A DNA stretch of 64,000 nucleotides. It comes from Streptomyces sp. SCSIO 75703 (GTDB lineage Bacteria; Actinomycetota; Actinomycetes; Streptomycetales; Streptomycetaceae). A program made the position numbers and the translations under genes. This document shows positions 57,344 through 64,000 of this stretch, in pieces; the first letter of the stretch is position 1, and every line of letters starts with the position of its first letter. The stretch lies in NCBI RefSeq assembly GCF_036607905.1, contig NZ_CP144555.1, positions 1,736,001 to 1,800,000 on the forward strand, read 5' to 3'. The notes under the pieces were generated by a model. The model was not told the origin of the DNA and made no database searches. It saw only the letters and a program-made list of their open reading frames with translations.

Positions 57344-57451
57344 GTAGTCCCAACCCTCCTCACAGCAGACTCGATGGCCTCGGGAGACCCTTCGGCCCCC
57401 TCGAAGCAGCCCCCAGCATAGGCGATCGCGACGGGCCGGAAGACCGGGGTC

Positions 57452-57467
57452 ACCACAACTTATGGGC
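57452..57467 (-). promoter_or_regulatory. NrdR box, proximal to nrdR
   Basis: ACCACAACTTATGGGC (minus strand GCCCATAAGTTGTGGT) fits the 16-bp NrdR box. It is 31 bases, three helix turns, from the second box. Confidence 0.85.
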
Positions 57468-57482
57468 TGCAACCGCAATCCA

Positions 57483-57498
57483 ACCACTACATGTGGGG
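57483..57498 (-). promoter_or_regulatory. NrdR box, distal
   Basis: ACCACTACATGTGGGG (minus strand CCCCACATGTAGTGGT), a near-palindromic 16-bp NrdR box on the same helix face as the proximal one. Confidence 0.85.
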
Positions 57499-57841
57499 AT
57501 GGGCCCAGATAAACACGCCTCGCACGCGTGTCATTCCCGTCCGTGCAGGCCCGAGGGGTCCGCCCCGGCGTGTCGCCCGCCCGGCCGCACCCCGGACACC
57601 CTGCCGGGGGTCGCCCGGATACGGAGAAACGGTGGGTTCCGCGGGGAGGCGCGGTGGGGCTACCGCGCGGAACGGGGCCCGCCCGCCGTCGAACGGGCGG
57701 CCGGATGGCAGACTGTGCGGGAGCCGCGACACGGTCACCCCGGCGGTGAAGAGTACAGCAATAGGCCCTTTTGCCCGACCGGCAATGCGAGAGCCATACA
57801 CCCGCACACATGATCAAAGCGAGCGCTTCACGGTTTTTCAC

Positions 57842-57857
57842 TCGAACGTGTGTTTGG
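57842..57857 (+). promoter_or_regulatory. SOS box (LexA operator)
   Basis: TCGAACGTGTGTTTGG matches the actinobacterial LexA box (TCGAAC-N4-GTTCGA) with two mismatches in the right arm; 59 bases before the lexA start, implying autoregulation. Confidence 0.88.
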
Positions 57858-57916
57858 CGCAACCTTTCGAAAGCAACTACCGTTGTGCAGCAGGGAGACC
57901 ATCGAGAGGGGCCGAC

Positions 57917-58696
57917 GTGACCACCACCGCAGACAGTGCGACCATCACTGCCCAGGACCGCCCCCAGGGCCGACCTGAGCAGATGCACGCGATGAGCGAC
58001 GCCGCGAATCCCGAGGGGCACAAGCGCTCCCTGCCGGGCCGGCCCCCCGGCATCCGGGCCGACAGCTCCGGTCTCACCGACCGCCAGCGCCGGGTGATCG
58101 AGGTCATCCGCGACTCCGTGCAGCGCCGCGGGTACCCGCCGTCCATGCGCGAGATCGGCCAGGCCGTCGGCCTCTCCAGCACCTCCTCCGTGGCCCACCA
58201 GCTCATGGCGCTGGAGCGCAAGGGCTTCCTGCGCCGCGACCCGCACCGCCCGCGCGCCTACGAGGTCCGCGGCTCCGACCAGGCCGCCTCGGCGCAGCCC
58301 ACGGACACCGCCGGCAAGCCCGCCGCGTCGTACGTCCCGCTCGTCGGCCGGATCGCCGCCGGTGGCCCGATCCTCGCCGAGGAGTCGGTCGAGGACGTCT
58401 TCCCCCTGCCCCGGCAGCTCGTCGGCGACGGTGAGCTGTTCGTCCTCAAGGTGGTCGGCGACTCCATGATCGAGGCCGCCATCTGCGACGGCGACTGGGT
58501 CACGGTCCGCCGCCAGCCGGTCGCGGAGAACGGCGACATCGTCGCCGCGATGCTCGACGGCGAGGCCACCGTCAAGCGCTTCAAGCGCGAGGACGGCCAC
58601 GTCTGGCTCCTCCCGCACAACGCGGCCTACGAGCCCATCCCCGGTGACGACGCGACCATCCTCGGCAAGGTGGTGGCCGTACTGCGTCGCGTCTGA
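57917..58696 (+). CDS. lexA: SOS repressor LexA
   Basis: A 259-residue LexA. A 50-residue disordered leader precedes the winged helix ([44 protein letters not shown]). The C-terminal autoprotease has the cleavage site Ala148-Gly149 (RIAAGGP), Ser183 in VGDSMIEA and Lys220 in ATVKRF. RecA-stimulated self-cleavage derepresses DNA-repair genes. GTG start with GAGAGGGG upstream, behind its own SOS box. Confidence 0.96.
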   Translation: MTTTADSATITAQDRPQGRPEQMHAMSDAANPEGHKRSLPGRPPGIRADSSGLTDRQRRVIEVIRDSVQRRGYPPSMREIGQAVGLSSTSSVAHQLMALERKGFLRRDPHRPRAYEVRGSDQAASAQPTDTAGKPAASYVPLVGRIAAGGPILAEESVEDVFPLPRQLVGDGELFVLKVVGDSMIEAAICDGDWVTVRRQPVAENGDIVAAMLDGEATVKRFKREDGHVWLLPHNAAYEPIPGDDATILGKVVAVLRRV

Positions 58697-58710
58697 GCGC
58701 CACGGCGGGT

Positions 58711-58740
58711 CCGGCGCGTCCCCTGCAGAGGACGCGCCGG
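58711..58740. terminator. Terminator after lexA
   Basis: Perfect 11-bp stem CCGGCGCGTCC / GGACGCGCCGG, 8-base loop, 14 bases after the lexA stop. Confidence 0.9.
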
Positions 58741-58756
58741 GGCCGCCGACTCGACG

Positions 58757-58790
58757 GGGCCCCGGGACCACTGCGCCGGTTCCGGGGCCC
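58757..58790. terminator. Second hairpin, probably for the dinG-side transcript
   Basis: GGGCCCCGG / CCGGGGCCC with a 16-base loop, between lexA and the convergent helicase gene. Confidence 0.65.
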
Positions 58791-58843
58791 TGCACTGAGC
58801 CCGGCCCCGCACCGCGGGCGCCGGGCTGCTTCGCCGCTCGGGC

Positions 58844-60820
58844 TCAGCCGGCTTCCGTCTGCCGCGCCACCGCGTCGATCGCCGCCAGGGACTTGCGGAC
58901 CTGCCCGCCGTCCGTGGTGTACCAGAAGTCGGGCAGGGACGCCTTGAGGTAGCTCCCGTACCGGGCCGTCGCCAGGCGCTGGTCGAGGACCGCGACCACC
59001 CCGCGGTCGCCCGAGGCACGCACCAGCCGGCCCGCGCCCTGGGCCATCAGCAGGGCGGCGTGGGTGGCCGCGACCGCCATGAAGCCGTTGCCGCCGGCCT
59101 CCTCGACCGCCTTCTGACGCGCGCTCATCAGCGGGTCGTCCGGACGCGGGAACGGGATCTTGTCCATCACGACGAGCTGGCAGCTCGGACCGGGCACGTC
59201 CACGCCCTGCCAGAGCGAGAGCGTGCCGAAGAGGCAGGTCCGCGGATCGGCGGCGAAGTTCTTGATCAGCTCGCCGAGGGTCTCCTCGCCCTGGAGGAGG
59301 ATCGGGAACTCGGGGATGCGGGTGCGCAGTTCCTCGGCGGCGAGCTGGGCCGCGCGCATGGAGGAGAAGAGCCCCAGCGTGCGCCCGCCGGCGGCCTGGA
59401 TCAGCTCGGTGAGTTCGTCGAGCATGTCGGAGCGGTCGCCGTCCCGGGCCGGGCGGGCCAGGTGCCGGGCGACGTACAGGATGCCCTGCTTCGGGTAGTC
59501 GAAGGGCGAGCCGACGTCGATGCCCTTCCACGGGGGCACGTCGTCGCCCTCGGTGCCCTCGGGGGCGAGGCCGAGGGAGGCGCCGACGCCGTTGAAGTCG
59601 CCGCCGAGCTTCAGGGTGGCGGAGGCCAGGACGACCGAGCGGTCGGTGAACAGCTTCTCGCGCAGCAGCCCGGAGACGGACATCGGGGCGACGCGCAGGG
59701 AGGCGCCGAAGCGGTCGTGCCGCTCGTACCAGACGACGTCCCATTCGGAGCCGTTGGTGATCCGCTCGGCCACGTCGTGCACGGACTCGACGGAGGCCAG
59801 GGCCTGCTTGCGGACCGCGTCCTCGTCCTGCACCGACCTGTCGCGGGTGGCGCCGATCGCCGAGATCACCGTGCGGCAGGCGTCGCGCAGGGCCATGAGG
59901 GCGTAGCCGAGGTCCTCCGGGATCTCCTCCAAGCGGCCGGGGAGGGCCAGCTCCATCAGCCGTTCGAAGCCCTCGGCGGCGGTCTGGAGCTGGTCGGCGG
60001 CCTTCTCGTTGACCAGTTTGGCGGCGCGGCGCACGGCCCGGTTGACCTGGCCGGGGGTGAGTTCACCGGTGGCGACGCCGGTGACGCGGGAGACCAGTTC
60101 GTGCGCCTCGTCGACGATCAGCACCTCGTGCTGGGGCAGGACCGGGGCGCCCTCGATGGCGTCGATCGCGAGCAGGGCGTGGTTGGTGACGACGACCTCG
60201 GAGAGCTTGGCGCGCTCCCGGGCGTTCTCGGCGAAGCACTCGGCTCCGTAGGCGCACTTGGAGGCGCCGAGGCACTCGCGGGAGGAGACCGAGACCTGGG
60301 ACCAGGCCCGGTCGGAGACGCCGGGGGTGAGGTCGTCGCGGTCCCCGGTCTCCGTCTCGTCCGCCCAGTCGCGCATCCGCAGCAGGTCCTGGCCCAGCCT
60401 GCTGGTGGGGGCGGCGGCCTCGAACTGGTCGAACAGGCCCTCTTCCTCGTCCTGTGGCACGCCTTCGTGGAGGCGGTGCAGGCACAGGTAGTTCGACCGG
60501 CCCTTGAGCATGGCGAACTCGGGGCGGCGGCGCAGTTGCGGGTGGAGCGCGTCCACGGTGCGCGGCAGGTCGCGTTCCACGAGCTGGCGTTGCAGGGCGA
60601 GGGTGGCGGTGGCCACGACGACGCGCTCCCCGTGCGCCAGCGCGGGCACGAGGTAACCCAGCGACTTGCCGGTGCCGGTGCCCGCCTGGACGAGCAGGTG
60701 GGAGCCGTCGTCGATCGCTTCGGCGACGGCTTCGGCCATGGCCACCTGGCCGGGACGCTCCGTGCCGCCGACGGCGGCGACGGCGGCGTGCAGGAGTTCG
60801 GGGAGTGAGGGCTTCGTCAT
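58844..60820 (-). CDS. dinG: DinG-family ATP-dependent DNA helicase
   Basis: A 658-residue XPD/DinG-type 5'-3' helicase. Walker A is QAGTGTGKSLGYLVPA, motif II VDEAHELVSR, and the C-terminal motifs GTLSLWQGVDVPG and QGAGRLVRASGDRG. A Cys set (SNYLCLHRL, ECLGASKCAYGAEC) fits a [4Fe-4S] cluster. The N-terminal exonuclease domain of some relatives is absent. It lies beside lexA, a fitting place for a damage-related helicase, although I see no SOS box in front of it. ATG start. Confidence 0.9.
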   Translation of the reverse strand: MTKPSLPELLHAAVAAVGGTERPGQVAMAEAVAEAIDDGSHLLVQAGTGTGKSLGYLVPALAHGERVVVATATLALQRQLVERDLPRTVDALHPQLRRRPEFAMLKGRSNYLCLHRLHEGVPQDEEEGLFDQFEAAAPTSRLGQDLLRMRDWADETETGDRDDLTPGVSDRAWSQVSVSSRECLGASKCAYGAECFAENARERAKLSEVVVTNHALLAIDAIEGAPVLPQHEVLIVDEAHELVSRVTGVATGELTPGQVNRAVRRAAKLVNEKAADQLQTAAEGFERLMELALPGRLEEIPEDLGYALMALRDACRTVISAIGATRDRSVQDEDAVRKQALASVESVHDVAERITNGSEWDVVWYERHDRFGASLRVAPMSVSGLLREKLFTDRSVVLASATLKLGGDFNGVGASLGLAPEGTEGDDVPPWKGIDVGSPFDYPKQGILYVARHLARPARDGDRSDMLDELTELIQAAGGRTLGLFSSMRAAQLAAEELRTRIPEFPILLQGEETLGELIKNFAADPRTCLFGTLSLWQGVDVPGPSCQLVVMDKIPFPRPDDPLMSARQKAVEEAGGNGFMAVAATHAALLMAQGAGRLVRASGDRGVVAVLDQRLATARYGSYLKASLPDFWYTTDGGQVRKSLAAIDAVARQTEAG

Positions 60821-61194
60821 AGCGCGACCACCCTACGGCCCGGCACCGACATTCGTGTCCCCGAGCCGGGAAGGAGCGGCGGGAGAGTCCGCTGCGGCGA
60901 CGGACGGGCGGGCAAGGCGGCTCCTGGGGCGGGGAGAGTGCGGATGTCGAGGGCAGGCGGGGGCGGGCACCGTCCGGCCGACGCCCCGGCCGGGGGTGCG
61001 CGCGGCGGGAGGCCGCAACCGCAGCCGGTGGAGCCTGCGTACCCCGGCCGGCCGGGGTACGGACGGGAGCGGCCTCCCGGTCCACCGGGTGGGAAGCGTG
61101 GTCCCGGGTTGACGATCGGGGGGCGTCCACCGGCCGGGCCGTGGGCGCCGGCGACGTCCGTACGGGGCGTACCGGCGGGCGTGGCGCCGGGATG
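60821..61194. other. Intergenic region upstream of dinG
   Basis: 374 bases between the aminotransferase-like stop and the dinG start. GC-rich with no convincing gene, hairpin or operator; the dinG promoter presumably lies at the left end. Confidence 0.5.
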
Positions 61195-62781
61195 TCAGCG
61201 CGCCGTCTCTACCGGGACCGGGTCGGTGGGGTGGGTCTTCTCCACCGCCGTGACCGCGTCGGCCAGGCGGTCCAGCGCGGCCGTGGCCTGTTCCTCGGTG
61301 ACGGTCAGCGGGGGCAGCAGCCGCACGACGTCACCGCGGGGGCCGCCGATGTCCACGATCAGTCCGCGTCGCAGGCACGCGCGGCGGACCGCCGCGGCGA
61401 GATGCGGGGCGGCCGTCTGGACGCCGATCAGCAGGCCGCGCCCGCGCACGGCGCCGACCACACCGGACGGGCGGCCCTCCAGTTCCCGGAGCCGCGCCAG
61501 TATGCGGGCGCCCAGGGCGGCGGCGTGTTCGGCGAGGCGGTGCGCGCGGACGTGCGCGAGGGTCGCGGCGCCCGCGGCCAGGGCGAGCTGATTGCCCCGG
61601 AAGGCACCGCCCCGGGGCTCCCCCACCGGCAGGTCGGCGTGGTGGACGAGGGCCGTGAGCGGCAGGCTGCCGCCGGTGGCCTCAGCGAGGACCAGGACGT
61701 CGGGGGTGATCCCGCTGTGTTCGACGGCCCAGAAGGCGCCGGTCCGGCCGACGCCGGTGGCGGTCTCGTCGGCGATGAGGGGGACGGCGCGAGCGGTGGC
61801 GAGGCGGCGCAGGCCGCGTATCCACTCGTCGGGCGCGGGGGTCATCAGGCCCGCTCCGTCGACCGGTTCGACGAGGAGACCGGCGGGCGGCCCCTCCCCC
61901 GCCGGATCGTCGAACAGCGCCTCCGGTGCGCGCGCTCCGGGGCCGCTCACGCGCACGGACACGAGGTCGTACGGCGGGCGGGTCCGGGCGCGGGGCACGC
62001 CCGGCGGCGGGGCGTCGGTGCAGCGGACGACGCGGGTGCGTCCGGTGGCGGTGCGGACGAGGGCGAGGGCGGCGGCGACGGCGTCGCCCTCGGCGGGTCC
62101 GCAGAACCGCACGCGCGCGTGGTCGGCGAGTCCAGGCGGCAGGGTGCGCAGCAGTTCGGTGACGAAGGCGTCCTCGACCGGCGTGGTGACGTCCATGACC
62201 TGCAAGGGGGCGCCCGAGTCGAGCACCTTGCGGATGGCCTCCAGGACGACGGGGTGGTTGTGGCCGAGGGCGAGGGCGCCGCCGCCCGAGGCACAGTCCA
62301 GGTAGCGGCGGCCGTCGGCGCCCTCGATGAGGAGACCGCGGGCGCGGACCGGGACGATCGGCAGGGCGCGGACATAGGAACGGGCGGCGCGTTCGCGCGC
62401 CGTCCGGTGCTTCGGTGCGGCCGGCCGGGCGGCGCGCGCCCGCGCGGACGGCTCGTGGGCGGGGCGCGGCACCGTGTCCGGCCCGCTGTCGCCGCGCTCC
62501 GGCGCGCTGAGCCCGGCCCCGCTCCCCGGCCGGCCGCCGTCCTGCGGAGTGCCGCCCTTGGGGCGGATGCCGTCCCCTCGTCGACCGTCGTCCCGGGTGC
62601 CGTCCTGCTCCGTGCCGTCCCGCCCGGTACCGCCCGGCCGGACGCCGTCCCGCCCGGCACCGGCCCACCGGCCACTGCCCCGCCGGGTGTCGTCCGGGCG
62701 GGCCCGGTGTCGTCCGGTCGCGTCGGTCCCGGGTCCGCCGGACTCCCACGCGACCCCGGCCCCGTTCACGGTTTCCGTCAC
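61195..62781 (-). CDS. Class III aminotransferase homologue lacking the PLP lysine
   Basis: A 528-residue protein. A 120-residue disordered Gly/Arg/Asp-rich leader precedes a fold-type I aminotransferase domain resembling diaminobutyrate:2-oxoglutarate aminotransferases (DCASGGGALALGHNHPVVLEAI, LIADETATGVGRTGAFWAVEHSGITPD, FRGNQLALAAGAATL). Two key features are missing. The Schiff-base lysine expected in LSKAIGG is Glu367 in LAEATGG, and the PLP-phosphate/YHG segment after GDAVAAALALVRTATGR is shortened and replaced. It is probably not an active PLP enzyme. GTG start, with GGGAGGG upstream; the true start in the leader is uncertain. Confidence 0.78.
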   Translation of the reverse strand: MTETVNGAGVAWESGGPGTDATGRHRARPDDTRRGSGRWAGAGRDGVRPGGTGRDGTEQDGTRDDGRRGDGIRPKGGTPQDGGRPGSGAGLSAPERGDSGPDTVPRPAHEPSARARAARPAAPKHRTARERAARSYVRALPIVPVRARGLLIEGADGRRYLDCASGGGALALGHNHPVVLEAIRKVLDSGAPLQVMDVTTPVEDAFVTELLRTLPPGLADHARVRFCGPAEGDAVAAALALVRTATGRTRVVRCTDAPPPGVPRARTRPPYDLVSVRVSGPGARAPEALFDDPAGEGPPAGLLVEPVDGAGLMTPAPDEWIRGLRRLATARAVPLIADETATGVGRTGAFWAVEHSGITPDVLVLAEATGGSLPLTALVHHADLPVGEPRGGAFRGNQLALAAGAATLAHVRAHRLAEHAAALGARILARLRELEGRPSGVVGAVRGRGLLIGVQTAAPHLAAAVRRACLRRGLIVDIGGPRGDVVRLLPPLTVTEEQATAALDRLADAVTAVEKTHPTDPVPVETAR

Positions 62782-63186
62782 GGCTCTCAGCCCTCCCGCT
62801 GACCAGAGGCGAGTCGCGCACGGTGTCGCGCTCGGCACACAGGCCCGCGCCAGGACAGCGGGCCCCCCACCCCTACCAACCCCCGGCGGCGCACGGGGTT
62901 ACGGGTGACCGCGAGATCCCGCACGGTGAGGAGCGCGGACGCCGCCGTCGGCGGCCCGGTCCGGCCGCCCGGTCCGCCGCGAGTCCGGGTCAGCAGGGAC
63001 TCGGGAACGCGTACCGGCGGGGCGGGCCCGGACGGCACCGTACGCGCGGCGCCGGTCCTGTGGCTCCGTACGTCCCGCCCCCACGACCGCCACGCCCCGT
63101 CCGCGCTCTCTTCATGCGGCCGGCCGAGCAGCGCGGCGCGGGTACCGCGGGCGGGCCGGAGGGGGAGTCCGCCGGGGGCCGGGCCG
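62782..63186. other. Non-coding stretch upstream of the aminotransferase-like gene
   Basis: 405 bases; GC-rich with a G-rich run near 62860-62885. It includes the promoter of the leftward gene and perhaps eroded sequence of the rightward MFS pseudogene, but nothing else I can support. Confidence 0.45.
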
Positions 63187-63380
63187 GTGCTCACGGTCGG
63201 GTGCCTGTACGGGTTGACGGTGGTGCGGGACGTGTCGGTGGTGTAGGTCGCGCTGTCCTCGGTCCGGACCGACCTCCGGTTCACCGCGTCCGGCCTCCAG
63301 GGGGGCTCAGCGCGTACGCGCTCGCCTTCGGTGGTCTGCCGCCGCTCGGCGGGCGGCTCACCGACGTGATCGGGCAGCGC
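63187..63380 (+). pseudogene. MFS (DHA2/EmrB-type) drug transporter remnant
   Basis: Decayed N-terminal part of an EmrB/QacA-type transporter. VLTVGCLYGLTVVRDVSVV is followed by an in-frame TAG (63244-63246) where relatives have Asn, then VALSSVRTDLRFTASGLQ in the same frame. The match resumes in another frame from 63309 as SAYALAFGGLPPLGGRLTDVIGQR, the hallmark TM2/motif-A region. The join after Gln is 8 bases long, consistent with one missing base. No downstream transporter sequence is recognisable, so the rest has been lost. Confidence 0.75.
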
Positions 63381-63809
63381 CTGGCGGCGGTCGCGGAACC
63401 GGCCCTGCGTGGCCTGACCTCGCGGCACCGGGTGCCGGCGGTGCGGGGCGCGGTGGCCGGCGCGGGCGCCGCGGCGGGCGTGCCGGTCCCGCGCCGGCCG
63501 GGGCCGCGGCCCCGGCCCGGGAGCCGGACGCGGACGCCGGGCCCGCGGCGGCCGGCCCGCGTGACCTGCGTGACACGCGCACCACGGGGCGGTGACGGAG
63601 CGTCATCTCCCGTGACCGTCCGGACGGCGGCCAGGTCAGACGGCTTGTGGCCGAACCGTTGCCGTTCCGTCGGCGGTCCCCCACAGCGACCGCATAGTGT
63701 GTGGTGCCGTTCCGGGCCCTCGTGCCGGTCCGCGCGAACCCGCCCCGGGGGCACGCGGACCGGCACGGCGGCCGCACCAGGTTCCGTCACCACAGGGGGA
63801 GTCACCACC
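63381..63809. other. Region between MFS remnant and lipoprotein gene
   Basis: 429 bases of GC-rich sequence. Apparent frames are Arg/Pro-rich noise. The segment 63640-63700 is less GC-rich and may carry the promoter of the lipoprotein gene. Confidence 0.45.
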
Positions 63810-64000
63810 ATGCGATCCATACGGCCGTCCTTCACCACCCGCGGGCACCGGGGACGGCGGCGTGGGCCCGCCCCCGTGCCGGCCGCCGTGCTCCTCGCGT
63901 CGGCGCTCATGCTCACCGCCACCGCCTGCGACAGCGGCGACGCCGAGGCGGGCGGCGACAGCAACGCCTCCCAGGCCGCGGACGACGGTGCCGGCCGGAT
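63810..64000 (+). CDS. Putative secreted lipoprotein, N-terminal fragment
   Basis: 63 codons before the right edge. A basic N-region (MRSIRPSFTTRGHRGRRRG) and a hydrophobic core (VPAAVLLASALMLTATA) lead to Cys41, followed by a Asp/Gly/Ser-rich linker, the pattern of a bacterial lipoprotein signal peptide (lipobox ATAC, less canonical than LAGC). CAGGGGGA precedes the ATG by 9 bases. The mature domain lies outside the window, so function is unknown. Confidence 0.78.
   Translation, partial: MRSIRPSFTTRGHRGRRRGPAPVPAAVLLASALMLTATACDSGDAEAGGDSNASQAADDGAGR

Larger units (their letters stand above)
57344..57916. other. Divergent control region, nrdRJ / lexA
   Basis: 573 bases with two known types of site: paired NrdR boxes close to nrdR (57452-57498) and one SOS box close to lexA (57842-57857). 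The 57760-57900 segment is markedly AT-richer than its surroundings, as expected for the lexA promoter. The middle has no coding frame I trust. Confidence 0.7.

Noticed and set aside
52358..57421. A 1687-codon open frame on the plus strand
   Set aside because: Fully antisense to nrdJ and nrdR, whose protein families are unmistakable. High GC suppresses stop codons in this frame.

Overview
The window looks like chromosomal core DNA of a Streptomyces species. GC is very high, codons end almost always in G or C, GTG and TTG starts are common, and the genes are typical of the genus: cutR/cutS, sepH, hrdB, whiH, lexA, nrdR-nrdJ, parC/parE, ptsH and an abaA-like XRE/DUF397 cluster. From memory, the gene order matches the Streptomyces coelicolor stretch between about SCO5797 and SCO5863, read in reverse. 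No database was consulted. I see no rRNA, tRNA, CRISPR array, prophage or intact insertion sequence.

Layout. 1-6.9 kb: the start of cutS, then cutR, a small acidic protein, a hemH/inositol-phosphatase pair, an MFS transporter/FAD oxidase pair and a membrane protein. 7.3-12.6 kb: sepH, a rhodanese, a VOC protein, and an abaA-like locus made of a frameshifted anti-sigma-type ATPase, an XRE regulator and three tandem DUF397 genes. 12.6-19.5 kb: thymidine kinase, a phosphodiesterase-like protein, a DUF5998 protein, a GNAT/acyl-CoA-synthetase fusion, ptsH behind a DasR site, and an M23 peptidase behind a c-di-AMP (ydaO) riboswitch. 19.6-35 kb: two coupled M16 proteases, parC, a CobW GTPase, a sucrase/ferredoxin-like protein under an iron box, a CitA/CitB-type two-component system facing an ActP-like symporter with its DUF485 partner, and parE.

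35-49.9 kb: a zinc-ribbon protein, a secreted trypsin-like protease, hrdB, whiH, a single-chain ABC transporter, an NrtR-type NUDIX regulator, a DUF4192 protein, a RecQ helicase fused to a phosphoribosyltransferase-like tail, a proline-rich protein and rnhB. 49.9-64 kb: a truncated TetR remnant, an ADP-ribosylglycohydrolase, a histidine phosphatase, a DUF4937-like protein, a TerD-like protein, nrdJ and nrdR behind paired NrdR boxes, lexA behind an SOS box, a DinG-type helicase, an aminotransferase-like protein that has lost its catalytic lysine, a decayed MFS gene, and the start of a probable lipoprotein.

Several parts belong to common programmes: dNTP supply and DNA damage (tk, nrdRJ, lexA, dinG, recQ, rnhB, parC/parE), development (whiH, sepH, abaA-like locus, riboswitch-controlled wall hydrolase), and carbon or iron sensing (ptsH/dre, CitA-like system with symporter, iron box). 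The most unusual observations are a 10-bp tandem duplication that breaks the anti-sigma-like ATPase, the mosaic DUF397 triplet, the aminotransferase homologue lacking its PLP lysine, the RecQ-phosphoribosyltransferase fusion, and the iron box that touches a start codon.
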